Source: Hypomesus transpacificus (lineage: Eukaryota; Chordata; Actinopteri; Osmeriformes; Osmeridae). From it: a DNA stretch of 64,000 bases. Below the pieces are notes generated by a model. That model did no database searches and had not been told where the DNA came from. It was given only the letters and a program-made list of their open reading frames with translations. The position numbers and the translations under genes are program-made. Position 1 is the stretch's first letter. Every line of letters begins with the position of its first letter. Location of the stretch: positions 10,491,631 through 10,555,630 of the forward strand of contig NC_061080.1 of the NCBI RefSeq assembly GCF_021917145.1, in the 5' to 3' direction. Below are positions 33,086 through 57,439 of this stretch, piece by piece.

Positions 33086-35318
33086 TCAAGACGAGGGGGG
33101 AAAGAAGAGAGAACACACGACAACCAGAATATGAAAGAAGGAGAGATGAAGGGAAGCGATAAAGATGGGATGATGATGCTGGAAAATAAAGGTGCGAGTA
33201 GTAAAGCAATATTAGTTTTATATTTTGTAAACATTTTTCTATTCTATTTAATGTTTTTTTTCTCTTTTGTGAGCAATTGAGCTGCTATAATGGGGGGAAT
33301 CAATAACGTTTTTGCCTCGTCTTAGGAGCATAGATCTGCAGTCCATAGATCTGCATATGTTGGGGGGGATTCAGAACATAGAAATAGAATCCTAGAACGG
33401 ATGTACTCCATTTCGCCACAGCAAGCTGAATTCCTCTTCCTTTCTACTGGTCAATGGACCCCCCCCCACACTTCCTCCAGCTCTTATCCAATCAAAAGAT
33501 AACAACGGTGGGCAGGATAAATTATCGTAAAATGAAGAACTTAAAGATAAAAAAATACAATGACATAAAATCCATAATACAACCATAACATGAAGTAAAA
33601 AGAGATTTACAGTTCAAAAGCAATGACAGGCAAAAAACAAAACAAAAAGATACGGTCCTGTGAATGAACAGTGATTCTCAACCAATGACAGCATAGACTG
33701 TTTGAAGGAACATATTTGATTGGACAAGAAGGTGAAGAGGACCAGGAAACTCATTAGTAAGAATTAAATTAAATTACTGAAAACTTCCCAGGTACAAAGT
33801 GAAAACACGATTGTTTAAGTCAATTTAAAAAAGGAAACAAATGAATGAATGAACTTTCAGCACTCAATAAATCGGTTTTGGCGTCGAGTAAAGAAAGGAA
33901 GGCCAGACAATGAGAGAGAAAATGGTCAGACACAAACAAGACAAAAATAAAAAAGATAGTTTAACAGAATCATAATAATTCCCCCCCTCTAAAGTCAATT
34001 TTACAAAACCAAAACATAAGCAGAGATTCAAAAGATGCTCTCCACAAAAGACAGAATTCTTTATTCTTTCTTTTCCTTCAGTTTGTTTGTGACATTTCAT
34101 TGTATAGAATATATATTTATGTATCTATATATATAATATGTATAATATGTGTTTGTGTTAGATCACAATCTCACAGGAGCACTAAGGCAGGGGCCGCATT
34201 CCAATACTTAAACACAGTTGGTTATTCCCTCCCTCCATCCCTTTCTCTCTCTCTCCCCCTCCCTCCCATTTTCCTTCTCCTCCTTCTTGATGTAGTAGTC
34301 AGGGTCAAGGAAAGCTATTTAGCTGGCAAGCTATCATGTTAGCCGAGTCAGGAGCGCTAGGTAGCTAGCTCACAGCTAACTAACGTTCAAAGCTAACAAG
34401 ATTTGCGGCTATCAAACCATGTAACTGTCAAGCTATGTTGTTTCCTTGCTCTGTTGCTAATTCACTAACTGTGTTAAAAACATTATTCGCGTAGGTAGAG
34501 TAGATAGCGAGCTTTTAAGCTAGGAGGCTACAACGCTGTTATATCTGTGAAGGAAGATGAGGAGGGATAGGGTTATTATAGGGATGTGGTCATGTGACAC
34601 AGGTGACTTCATAAACACCTGTCTATGTGTTTCTGAAGTTTTGGAACGCGGCCCATCTCCACTGGGTCCTGAGAAGAAAACTACAAAAAGGGACAGAAAA
34701 AAAAATAAATCTTCCCCCTCGCACACACTCCCCCCTTCCTCCCCCACCCAACATGTGTGGAGAGAGAGGGGGAGAAGATGAGAGAGAGATGAGGGGAAAT
34801 AATGAGAGGCTGTCCTTCCTCTGGTTCACTCATCGGTTTGAAACTCCCTCCCTCCTCATCCCTCCCTCCTTCCTCATCCCTCCCTCCTCAGGCTAGTCCA
34901 AAAAGAGAACAAGTATTAACAAGCTTCATTAATTCATAATTTTTTTCCCTGTTTCTTCTTCTTTTTCAGTTATTTTCTTAAATCAACCCCCCCACTTGGT
35001 ATTTTTCAGTTTTAAAAGACCCCTCCCCCTTTCATGGCTACTCCCACCTTGTCCGTGAGGAGAAGAGATTCTGGGGCTTGATCAAGTGTCTGATTTCACT
35101 CTTTTGCCCTCGGCAACCCCAAATCCGAAACAAGCTTCCACAGAAGTGTAAGACGCTGCAACGTTTCCACGGCTACAGGGGGGAGGAGGTGGGAGGGAGG
35201 GGGTGCGTGAGAGACTGTGTGTATGAGTGTGAGTGTGTGTGTGTGTATGCATGAGGGATATCTTGTTGGAGGTTCTCCTCTCGTTCTCCCTCAGAACAGG
35301 TTCTCCTCTCGTTCTTCC
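33086..35318 (-). other. brd4: Intergenic plus probable brd4 3'UTR
   Basis: No open frame of interest. On the minus strand it follows the brd4 stop. Minus-strand AATAAA occurs near 34,063, so at least 34,050–35,318 is plausible 3'UTR. AT-rich throughout, with short CT runs at 34,230–34,275 and 34,840–34,890. Confidence 0.4.
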
Positions 35319-46679
<11,361 letters not shown>

Positions 46680-48850
46680 GGCAACAGCAGGAGCAGGAGA
46701 AAGGGGAGGGGGGAGTCCCAGTCAGACGGTACGACCCTGGGGGGGGCGGGCGGGGGGGGTCACCTTCAGGCCATCATACCTCTCACTGGGCTCTCTGGGG
46801 AGGAAGATCAGCATCATCATCATCTTCCTCCTCCTCCTCCTCATCATGACTAGAGTATGTTGAGATGTTGCATTAGTCCTTACGTCGTTTATACACACAA
46901 CCTTGTCTCCCCCTTCCTCTCCCCCTCCCCATCTGTGAGGCTGCATGTGTGTGTGTGTGTGTGTGTGTAGGCTGCATGTATGTGTGTGTGACGTCTGTAA
47001 TAGGGGACTTACATCTCTGCCTGCAGTTAGTTAACCTGCGTCTAGTCATGGGGAAGGGGCATCTCTGCTGGAGGTATGGGAATGGATGTTACCTGACACT
47101 GTAGAAATTCCCTTGAGAAAGCTGGGAGATATTTCAAAGGAGGGAAAGAGAGTTGAGGGTTGGGAGAGAGGAGAAAGAGACGTTCTGATTAAAACGCTCA
47201 AACAACTGATCGTACACACTCACGAGTCTAACACAGGCTCACCAGAGAAACACAAGTCTATAAATGACTGTGTGTTGCCAAGAATGAACAAAAACATGCA
47301 AGGCACTGTGTCAACAAAACGAGTCACAAGACTGGAAAGTACGTCGCTATTTCCAAAACTGTCATCCTAACTTCAATGTTTTTTCTAAGATCATTAAAAA
47401 ACAAAACGTGAAGTTAATACGGTTTAGAAACGAGAAGGAATACCAGTGTCCTAGATTATTGACCCAATATGCTGAGTTAACAGTCAAAATGGCGCAATTC
47501 GTTCCCAGACACAAGCTTTAAGACAACCACACAGAATGCAATGTTTTTGAAAAAGCAGTGTGTATTTTATTATGGTTGGGGGAATGTTTACTGAATGGCA
47601 CCATGGCAACGACACACCCGCTATCTAGGTTAACTGTGTCAGCAAAAACACTGACAGCTACGTACGTAAACGCTCTTTAGAAATACAAACTTGGACAATG
47701 CCGTTATTCTGAGACCTACGTCGTATTTCACACGTGCTTTGAGCGCCGCGCTTTGAGCGCCGTACTGCGTAAGCTACGTACCAGAAAATGCGTTAAGTCT
47801 GTCACGAATACGGCCTACGAGGCTACAAACAAACAGCCTAGCTAGTTAACGACTAGCCTGCTGCCATCCCGCGACTAGCATGCGCAGTGACAACAGGGAG
47901 TGCCCTCTGCTCCTTAAAATGCCCCTTACTTCATCATAAAGGCACATACAAAAAAAAACGTACACCGTGTGCAGTGGACTCAAAGCTAGACAACGTAAAG
48001 ACAACGTAGAGAATCTTCCCGTGCGTCCGCACCGGTGACAGGCCTGCGAAGAGACAGCTCGTGCCTCGATGCCACAGCGCGCTGACAGAAGGTGAAATAC
48101 GTCACCGAGACCGGTTCCAATAGTTTTACTAGACTTCTGGGTTTGTATGTTTTCGCCTGCCGTACCAATATCGCCACAAAGTGACCCCAAAACGCCTTTG
48201 ATTACCTTCCTCGTCAGGTGTCAGCGCGCGCAGATCTTCCACAACCTGAATCCAGAACAAGCAGCCCCGTTCGACGTCGATGACGTAAGACGCAGGGAAG
48301 TTGAACGTCGGTTCATCGAATGTCACCTCTCGCTATGAAAACCCTTCCACGTTATATAAAAAACTAAACAAAAGGTAATGTATACATTCACACAGTCCAC
48401 CTTTTTGATTTTCATCAACCATTATTTTCTACTATTATTTTACTTTGTATTACGATACACCGAGTTAAATTAGGCAATTTCTGTATCAAATGTAACACTT
48501 TTGTATTTCTATACCTATTCGTATGTTTTGCTATTAAAAACAAATTAATATTCATTCAGCGTTTATATTTAGGCGGTTTTACTGTAAGAAACAAAGTTGT
48601 CGATACCTTTTTTGGCTCAGGGTAAAGATCGATTTTACTAGACCTAGTATACTAGATAATTAAGCATTAGTCCGCGAGATGGCGACATTCACCACCGTCT
48701 CCACGGAGGCATGTTTGAGTCCGACAGGAGACCTAGCGACAGCGAGCTTGCAGTACAACTGGCCCCAGCTTGGCCTGCTCGAGAACCACCTTTAAATAAG
48801 GCATGTTCCATGACGAAAACTTGAAGCAAACAAACCAAGCCAACAATAAA
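46680..48850. other. brd4 upstream region
   Basis: Should hold the brd4 5'UTR exons and promoter, not located exactly. GC-richer part at about 47,680–48,330. A minus-strand open segment at about 48,209–48,331 (REVTFDEPTFNFPASYVIDV, then FWIQVVEDLRALTPDEE) ends at a good donor GGAAG|GTAATC, with TATATAA about 20 nt upstream of it. It matches nothing I can name, and could be a noncoding exon or an orphan gene start. Confidence 0.35.
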
Positions 48851-48854
48851 CTGT

Positions 48855-49283
48855 TATAAAGGAGTTATAAATGTTTATTTCAATCAACCCAAAAAAGGAA
48901 AACAAAAACACAAGCACTTTAAAAAAAAGACAAGGTCAATAAACCCCCAAAACAGAAAACACAAAACAACATCATGATTCAGTCCCGTTGAGTGAGTGTT
49001 GGTGCTGTATCATTATAATGTACACGGCCAAACAGCCCCCCCCCCCTGGCCACAGCCCTCCCCCCTGGCCAAGACTACCACAAAGGCACAACATGAACTC
49101 AGAAACACAGAGAAAACTAGGCATGTATAACCGTTTACTGTTAAGAGGGTTGTGTTTGAGAGAGTTTTGGAGAGAAGGGGTGGGGAGGTGCGATGTTTAT
49201 GAATTAATCTGATTGGCTGATGCGTGAACTGGGGTTGGCCAGGGGGGCTGTGATTGGTCCAGAGTGAGGTTGGGAGGAGAGGA
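48855..49283 (-). other. akap8l: Likely akap8l 3'UTR
   Basis: Minus-strand AATAAA at 48874–48879 after the akap8l stop; the sequence is noncoding. Confidence 0.55.
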
Positions 49284-50376
49284 CTACTCTATGACTACGA
49301 CTCCGTTAGAATCTTCCTCCTGCAACAACTCCTCCTCCTCCTCCTCATCCCCCAGAACTGCCTCAATCCCTTCCTCCTCTCCATCATCTCTTCCTCCCTC
49401 CACCTCTCCATCTCCATCTATCTCCTCATCCACCAAGAACGCCTCCTCATCCCCAACTTCGAACCCTTCCTCCTCTTCCAGTCCTGCCTTCCCCTCTCCT
49501 CCTCGCTGCTCCCCCCCCCCCCTCTCCTCGCTGCTCCTCCTCCCCCTCTCCTCGCTCCTCCTCCTCTTCTCCTCGCTGCTCCTCCTCCCCCTCTCCTCGC
49601 TGCTCCTCCTCCCCCTCTCCTCGCTGCTCCTCCTCCCCCTCTCCTCGCTGCTCCTCAGGTCTCTTCTCATCCACCTCCTCTCCTCCTTCCGCCACCTCCA
49701 CTCCCTCTTCTTCCTCCATCTTCTCCTCTTCCTTGTTCCCATCAGCTTCAGCGGCAGTCTGTCCAGCCTCCGCCTCTGGCCCCGCCCCCTCCTCCGTATC
49801 TGGCCCCACCCCCTCCAAACATGGCCCCTCGCCCTCCGGCCCCGCCCCCTCCGGCCCAGTCCCTTCCACTCCTGTCTCGGTCTCCGACTGCATCTCATTG
49901 GCCAGCTCCGCCTCGGCCACCTCCATCGCCATGGAGTCCTCGGGGTCCTGGTCGTCGTGGTTACCGGTGAAAGGGTTTTCACCCTGCAGGAGAAGAGAGG
50001 ACTGAGCGAGTGCGTACCTTTGAGGTAGGCAGCTCTCCAGCTTGGTAGAGACGTGTGGGTGTGTGTGTGTGCATGGGTATATGGTGTGTGTGTGTACGGG
50101 TGTATTGTGTGTGTGTGTGTGCGCATGTGTGTACCTTGAGGTAGCTCTCCAGCTTCTTGCCGATGACCTTGTGGTTGAGGATGCTGCGCGCCACAGACAG
50201 GCTGGCCCTCTTGGACTGTTCCATCATGCCCTGGGGTCAGGGGTCACACCACAAGAAGGGTCACCACACACACTCCAACCAAACGCACTCCACGTGTCGC
50301 GTGTGTGATGGTGAGTGTGTGATGGTGAGAGTGTGATGGTGTGTGAGTGAGTGTGTGTGTGTGTGATGGTGAGTGA

Positions 50377-50422
<46 letters not shown>

Positions 50423-52773
50423 CTTGCGGTTGTAGTTGTGGTCGGGGGATTTGAGGTGTTTCTGGATGAGGTGGTGCTGCATGGGGATGAACAGATCACA
50501 GGCTGCACAGTGGGCCGCCTCCACCTTCCTCATGAAGTGCTCCATGCCTAGCTCTGCAGGAGAGAAGGGTTATTCACACACACCTCCATGCCTAGCTCTG
50601 CAGGAGAGAAGGGTTATACACACACACACACACCTCCATGCCTAGCTCTGCAGGAGAGAAGGGTTATTCACACACACACACCCCTCCATGCCTAGCTCTG
50701 CAGGAGAGAGGGGTTATACACACACACACACACACCTCCATGCCTAGCTCTGCAGGAGAGAAGGGTTATTCACACACACACACACACCTCCATGCCTAGC
50801 TCTGCAGGAGAGAAGGGTTATTCACACACACACACACACACTCACCCCCACCCCTCCATGCCTAGCTCTGCAGGAGAGAAGGGTTATTCACACACACACA
50901 CACACACCCCTCCATGCCCAGCTCTGCAGGAGGAGGGTTATACACACACCCCCACCCCTCCATGCCTAGCTCTGCAGGAGAGAGGGGTTATACACACACA
51001 CACACCTCCATGCCTAGCTCTGCAGGAGAGAAGGGTTATTCACACACACACACACACACCTCCATGCCTAGCTCTGCAGGAGAGAAGGGTTATTCACACA
51101 CACACACACTCACCCCCACCCCTCCATGCCTAGCTCTGCAGGAGAGAAGGGTTATTCACACACACACACACACACCCCTCCATGCCCAGCTCTGCAGGAG
51201 GAGGGTTATACACACACCCCCACCCCTCCATGCCTAGCTCTGCAGGAGGAGGGTTCCCTGTACGTACCCCTGGTGAGGTCCTGCTCTCGGTACACCTGAC
51301 ACACGGCAGCACTGTGGTTCTCCATCTGACTGGTCCTCTGCTCGGTCTTCTGGTACTTGTTCATGAGGTACTCCTGTCACACACATACACACACACACGT
51401 TACAGAGAGCGAGCAGGTCGGCGTGGTACCTGTGTGTGTGTGTGTCTGTGTCTGTGTGTGTGTGTCTGTGTGTACCTGTAGGAAGTCTGTGGTGGGTTTG
51501 GTCAGCTGGTTGGACAGGAACTTGAAGTGGTCCTTGTGGAAGCGGCTCTCTAGATGGGCAGCCATGTCCTCCTTGTAGAAGGAGCGGAACTTGCACACCG
51601 AACACGCAAACATCACCCTGCAACCAATCAGACACAGTGTCAGTGGGAGCACGGCCTATCAGAGCCTGGCAAGTTGGGAGGTGAGGTGGGTAGAGGGAAG
51701 TTGGAGTGGTACGAGGACAGAGCAGGAGAGGAAGAGAGCAGGAGGAGGTGGGGCGGGGTGATCCTGACCTCTGAGTGTTAAGCTTGACCCCTGACCTTTC
51801 CAGGAAGCCCCTCCTCTTCCTGAGCTTGGGGGTCTTGTCCTGGGTGGGGGGCGTGGCCTGGGCGGGGGGCGTGGCCTGGGCGGGGGGCGTGGACTGCAGC
51901 TTCTTTTTCATCTGGGAGATCTCCTCCTGCATGCTGAGGGCTGGAGGGGAGAGAGACATCCAGAGTAAGAAAGAGAGTGTAAGAGAGAGAGAGAGAGAGA
52001 GACATCCAGAGTAAGAAAGAGAGTGTAAGAGAGAGAGAGAGAGAGAGACATCCAGAGTAAGAAAGAGAGTGTAAGAGAGAGAGAGTGAGAGAGACACCCA
52101 GAGTAGGAGACAGAAAGCGAGGGGAGAGATCGACCCAGAGTAAAAGACAGAGAGGTGAGAGACACCCAGAGTAAAAGACAGAGAGAGGGGAGAGAGACAG
52201 GGGAGAAAGAGAGAGGAACGATGGAGGTACCTTTGTCTCCATCTGCAGAGGCTCTGGCTTCCTGTAGAAACACACAGCAGTGTTAGTCACCCCTCACACC
52301 TCCCCCAGGACCCCCTCCTCCTCACCCCCCCAGCAGTAGCTGGCTCTGTACTCACAGCAGATGGGGTCTTGATCTCCTTGGCGTCTCCGTTGTTCGAGGC
52401 AGCTTCTGCAGATCAGACGAGCAGTTTAGACCCCACACTCAGGGTGGACGTTCGTGTGTGTGTGCGTGTGCGTGCTTGTGTGCGTGCGTGCTTGTGTGTG
52501 TACCGTGGCTGGGCTCGGGCCCTGCAACCTCGGTCTTGTTCATCTTGGACTCTGGTTCGTCTGCAGCCGTCAGAGTCTGCTTGCGTTTTTTCTGCCCGTC
52601 GCGCTGTGGCCGGGCCTGCTGCTGCTGCAGCGGTGGTGGTGGTACTGGATGTTGTTGTTGATGTTGTTGCTGGGGGATGGACACACCATCAACACACACT
52701 CGAACGTACACACACACACCAAGCATCCACACACACTCCATGATCACTCACCCCACACACACACACACCTAGC

Positions 52774-52815
<42 letters not shown>

Positions 52816-55800
52816 TTTACACACACCATCAACACGCACTCCTAGTAATGTGCCTGCACCACCCCTTTCTAACATAGGCAAACACCTAGGTAGCACACAC
52901 ACACACACACATTAAAACATGCACTGCAGACAGAAGACTCCACAACCTTACTGACTCGCACACAGATGCAATAGACAGTACAACAGACAACTCTACACAC
53001 ACACACACACCATCCCCACTCACACACACCATCCCCCTCCGCCCCACACACACACCATCCCTACTAAACATACAAATCATTTCTCCACTCTAGACACACC
53101 ATCTCAACACACACACACACCGTATCTACACACACACCGTATCTCCACTCTCACACACACTGGGTGCGATCATGGCAGTGCTGTTCCATTCTACCCCTTT
53201 AGGTTTGGTATTGATTGACATGTCCTGAAGATGCTTAAACCATGTAACCATCACTGCCCTTCTGCTGCCACTGGGCCTCCCGGCATCACCGCAGACATCA
53301 GACCACCCACTGAGCTAAAACACACAACGCCCATTTAGCAGAAATAGCTCCTTTAAGGACTTCCCCTTTGTAGCGCTGTAACCATTAGCCATCGTAGCGT
53401 TAGCATTAGACCGTGTAAAATTAGCATTATCCTTTGTTGGCATCGGTCCTCGTAGCGTTAGCATTAGACCTTGTAAAATTACCATCAGCCCGTGTAGCAT
53501 TAGCGTTAGCTTTGACTGTGTGGGACTGCTAAGGGGTGGGCCGGCAGGTGGGCGGAACACAAAATCAACAAGAACCCAAATTAAACGGATAAAAAGTTGA
53601 CTAAAATAGGCAGAACACTGTTGGTGAAGGGGGGCTTGGGGCTCATTCAGGATGTGGCCCTAAAGCATGTGAACTCAGCTGGCCGAGGGGAGGAGGGGGC
53701 GTTGCATTATGGTGATGTAATGGTCAGACAGGCCATAGGTCAGGGGTCATTATCTGCAGACAGGCCATAGGTCTTGTCCAGGGCTGTGACCACGCCCCAC
53801 CAGGGGCGGGGGGGTGGGGGTACTTACTCGGTTGAGGGGTCTCTTCCGGCCGCGCTGGCGCCCGGCCCTGGGCCCCCCTCCAAAGTGCCTCCCTGGGAAT
53901 TCATGTTGCGGGCCGGGGGGCCCCGGGTGGTGGGCCGCCCCGCCCTCGGAGTACATCCGGTGGGACAGGAGTGACGGGAGCTTCCCTCGGCCCCCTGGGG
54001 AGAGGCCGTGAGGGTGGGAGTGACCTCCTCCCCGGCCTCCACCTCCCATGGGAGTTGGGTCGGACCTGCGGCCTCCAAACCCTCCCCCTCCTCCTCCTCG
54101 GCCTCCAGGGCCCCCAGGACCTCCTCCCCTCCTGGGGGAGCGTCGGCCTGCTCCTGCCCACCCCCCCGCTCCTCCTCCTCCTCCTCCTCCTCCTCCCAGA
54201 CTGCTGGAGAAGGGGGAGTCTCTCATGGCCTGTCGCATTTTAGCGACCCCGTAAGAGGAAGGGGAGGGGCTGTCGAAGCCGCCTCCCCCCAGACCGACTC
54301 CGCCCCCGACTCCTCCTCCTCCTCCAAAGCCAGACCCCCCTCGCGGGCTCAGCATGTCGCCGCCCCTCCCGTCGCCGTAACCGTAGTTACCGGAGCGGGC
54401 GTAGAGATCGCGGGAGGCGAGGGAGGATGGGCGCGAGTCGAAGGACTCGAACTGGTCAAACCTGCGGATGGATGGAGGGAGCAGAGGAAAGAGGGTGAGG
54501 GAGGGAGGGAGGGAACTACCTCCACCTCCTCCTCCCCCCTCCCTCTCTTCAAGCCTAGTTTCTCTCATGCGTATCACGATGAGGTTGTTCACTTGGACCA
54601 ATACGTGCGTGACCTGGTGAGTCCTGGTGTCATCGACCAATCACAGTGCTTAACACTTGTGCCCCTCCCCTACTTGGGATCCAACCCTGGTGAGGGATGA
54701 TGGGAAATGAAATTATTTACCCTCGATAGTTACTCTCACCCCCCCCGCCCTCTCCCCAACAGGCACTGGGCCCTTACAGAGGGTGGGGACAGACAGATCT
54801 GGTGGAGAACAGTTGGTCACAGAGAGACAGACAAGAGCTTTGTCCAATAGAAATCCTCTCCTCTCTGAAGAGGGTGGTTACCACTGTATCATACTGGGGG
54901 GGAGGGCAGGGGGCGGGGAACCCTGTCGATCTAATTAAAGTAAAAGGTATGTGGGGGGGGTAGAGTTGACACAGTAATCCCTCCCAGCCAATCACATCAT
55001 CGACCGCCCAGAGAGAGTCACCGTGTGCAGGATGAGAGAAATACACAGTGGGTAAATAAAATAAAAACATAAAAAAATTAAAAAAGAGGAAAACAGATGT
55101 GGTGAGAGATCTATTGCAGGGGAGGAGAGAGATCTACTGCAGGAGAGAGACATCTACTGTAGGGGAGAGAGAGATTGTAGGGGCAGGTCAGCAGTTCACG
55201 CCTCCAGGTATCCACAAGGGGAACTGATCAGCAGATGGGATGGAATGGTTCTCACGTAGCAGTTGATCTGCATTCTGCTCCGCCACTGAGCTACACCCAC
55301 CCACCCTGGCTTCAACTACCTAGAGAACCCTGACTCTGGTTGGGGGGGGGGGGGGTGTGTGTGACAAACTCAAGGTTAATCTCCAGAGCCAAAACAAAAG
55401 ACCCCACCCAATCCCACCCTTGTTGCCATGGTATCCCAACCACACCCTTGTTGCCATGGTATCAACTAATCAATTATTACACCACCCCCCACACCCGTTC
55501 CTGTATACAGTCAGACACCACGGACACCAACAGCTAGCGCTAGTCAGGATATCAGCTAGCGCTAGTCAGGATATCAGCTAGCGCTAGTCAGGATATCAGC
55601 TAGCGCTAGTCAGGATATCAGCTAGCGCTAGTCAGGATATCAGCTAGCGCTAGTCAGGATATCAGCTAGCCCTAACCAGGGTATCAGCTAGCGCTAGCCA
55701 GGATATCTTCTCTGACCGTTATGATGCCTCTTCCTGATGCTTCCTCTAAGCACCCAGCTGGTCAGGGATCCTGAGCACCCCTCCAGAATATTCTAACCAC

Positions 55801-57439
55801 ACCACTACATTCTCTCTAGTGCGTATCAATACTGACTGGTTGGATGGATGGATAAAGGAGGGAGGGAGGTATAAGGAGGAGGAATAGGGTAGGGGTGGAT
55901 GGATAGAGGGAAGTTTAGATGGATGGAGGAGGGGGGAAGAGGGGGGAAGAGGGTCAGTGGGCTGAAACTTCAGGTGAAGAGAGAAAGGAGATAAAGGAGG
56001 GAAAGGGGGAGAGTTGTCCCTAGGGGTGAAGTGAGGTACTGATCTGGAGGGGTTAACCAGACAGGGCTGTAGGCTCTGTGTGTGTGTTACCTGTCGCTGC
56101 GCCCCCCTCCCTTCATGCCCCCCTCCAGCTGGGTCAGCATGTCCAGGCGCTGGTTGATCTTGGCGATGACCGCGTCTGCGCTGGTCCCTGTAGACGACAG
56201 CAAGGAGCTCCCAGAGAGCCCTCGCTTCATGTGGCCCCCACCTCCACCACCCCCGTAGCCCCCTCCGTAGCCCCCCAGCCCCGACATGGGCTCCTTGTAG
56301 CCTCCTCCACCACCACCTCCTCCTACACCACCACCTCCTCCTCCTCCTCCTCCACCACCACCACCACCTCCATACAGGTCAAAACTACCTGAACCTGCAA
56401 GGAAAGATGGGGGGGAGAGATCTAATCAATCTTACACCGGGATAACATGTCTAAACTAAGGCGAAACTGTTATATTTTCCAACAATGAACAATTTATTTA
56501 ATTTCACCTTTATTTAGCCAGGAAAGGCTCAGAGATGTAAAATCACTACAGCACTAAGTCAATACATCGTCGCAACAACTACAAATAATTTAGGAATATA
56601 ATAAGTCGGTGGAGCAAAATAAAATCATGAAACTTGAAAAAATGTACAGGTCTGGGAGTCGGACACAAAATCCGTTAGCAATGGTTTAAAAAACACCGAA
56701 CTGAACAAGCTTTTCACCCGTTTCAAACTGATTTGTTTCAAGTTGATGGCCCTGCGTACATAAAACACATTATGTACACTATGTCCTGGGTGGGTCACGG
56801 CTAGCTAGCTCACCAGCCATGTACCGCGATAAACGGTGTGGCTAGTCCAAGTCTTAGCTGTGTTTAAACTTAATTACCTCTGTTTCCTGACTGTGCACCT
56901 CCTCCGCCGCCGCCTCCACCCCAGCTGGAGTATCCTCCTGTAAGAAAGGCCGTTTAAAGAAAGGTTCCAGATGCATACTGATGCGATCAAAAAAGCCAAC
57001 TCTTAGTCATGAACCGTCAGCTAGCTAGAGGTAGCGAGCTAGGCTAGTAAGCTAACAAAGGATACCCAGTAAGGCTAGCTAGCTACGTTTGCTACTACTG
57101 GCTACTTAGCTAGGTAGCGAAGACGTGCTAATAACGTTAACAGACTTTGTTCGTGAGTTACACCCGGTGAATAACGTGATTGATTTATGCTACTGCGATA
57201 GCTGATGATGTAGTTCATTAGTGCAAACGACAAAGCAGCCATTTTATTAGTTATCTTGTTGGCCAAAAGGAGCTTGCTAATTCTACATACCAATAGAGAT
57301 GGTTTGCTAGCAGACGACTCCATTTTAACAAGACGGTCTGGTTAGGTATAAGCTCTCCTGGTGTAAATCATAGTCGCTGAGGTTAGCTACATCAATGGAT
57401 GTTCGTGTACATACCTGAACCGTAGCCACGGCCGTCCAT
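49284..57439 (-). CDS. akap8l: A-kinase anchoring protein 8-like (AKAP95 family nuclear zinc-finger protein)
   Basis: Nuclear-matrix RNA- and chromatin-associated protein with two AKAP95-type zinc fingers. Coding exons: 57415–57439, 56878–56937, 56091–56394, 53828–54461, 52504–52669, 52356–52405, 52231–52261, 51796–51940, 51476–51617, 51268–51373, 50423–50553, 50135–50230, and a last exon from 49983 down. Phases fit throughout. Start [14 protein letters not shown]; then Gly-rich segments, [15 protein letters not shown], a basic KKRKQ nuclear signal, finger 1 [19 protein letters not shown] and finger 2 [19 protein letters not shown] (both CxxC-x12-H-x5-H), then LESYLKGENPFTG. The last exon is acidic. 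As read, its frame stops at 49447–49449. The tail [18 protein letters not shown]...GVVVIE, ending at 49284, is one frame away, and the frames cross at a 12-C run (49511–49522) inside a 24-bp coding repeat. So the C-terminus is uncertain (808 aa as read). AKAP8 is the alternative, but the finger and linker sequence fit AKAP8L better. Confidence 0.93.
49500..49660. repeat. akap8l: 24-bp coding minisatellite in akap8l (acidic repeat)
   Basis: Six or so units of CTCCTCGCTGCTCCTCCTCC plus CCCT, encoding EEEQRGEG in the akap8l frame. The unit with a 12-C run is 25 bp instead of 24. Confidence 0.9.
50554..51256. repeat. akap8l: 45–60-bp minisatellite carrying the akap8l 3' splice site
   Basis: About 13 copies of TCCATGCCTAGCTCTGCAGG plus AGAGAAGGGTTATTCACAC. 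On the sense strand each is CTCTCCTGCAG followed by AGCTAGGCATGGA, identical to the acceptor and first bases of exon 50423–50553. The array fills the intron. Confidence 0.97.
51950..52205. repeat. GA repeats with GACATCCAGAGTAAGAAAGA units
   Basis: About five units of 36–54 bp, immediately upstream (sense) of the acceptor of exon 51796–51940. Confidence 0.9.
52748..53160. repeat. (CA)n-rich tract
   Basis: Several CA runs separated by unique sequence; akap8l intron, no gene. Confidence 0.8.
53385..53510. repeat. TAGCGTTAGCATTAGACC direct repeat
   Basis: Two to three imperfect copies about 64 bp apart, rich in TTAGC motifs; akap8l intron. Confidence 0.7.
54462..56090. other. akap8l intron with a 22-bp palindromic minisatellite
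   Basis: No exon seen. 55536–55705 holds about eight copies of CAGCTAGCGCTAGTCAGGAT plus AT. GA-rich stretches occur at 55,090–55,180 and 55,855–56,010. Confidence 0.6.
55536..55705. repeat. 22-bp minisatellite, ~8 copies
   Basis: Unit CAGCTAGCGCTAGTCAGGAT plus AT; each contains the palindromes AGCGCT and GCTAGC, and GATATC forms at the junction. Confidence 0.95.

Noticed and set aside
53750-54640. 296-codon minus-strand frame as a stand-alone gene
   Set aside because: It is akap8l exon 53828–54461 plus read-through into both introns; clear acceptor and donor bound the exon.
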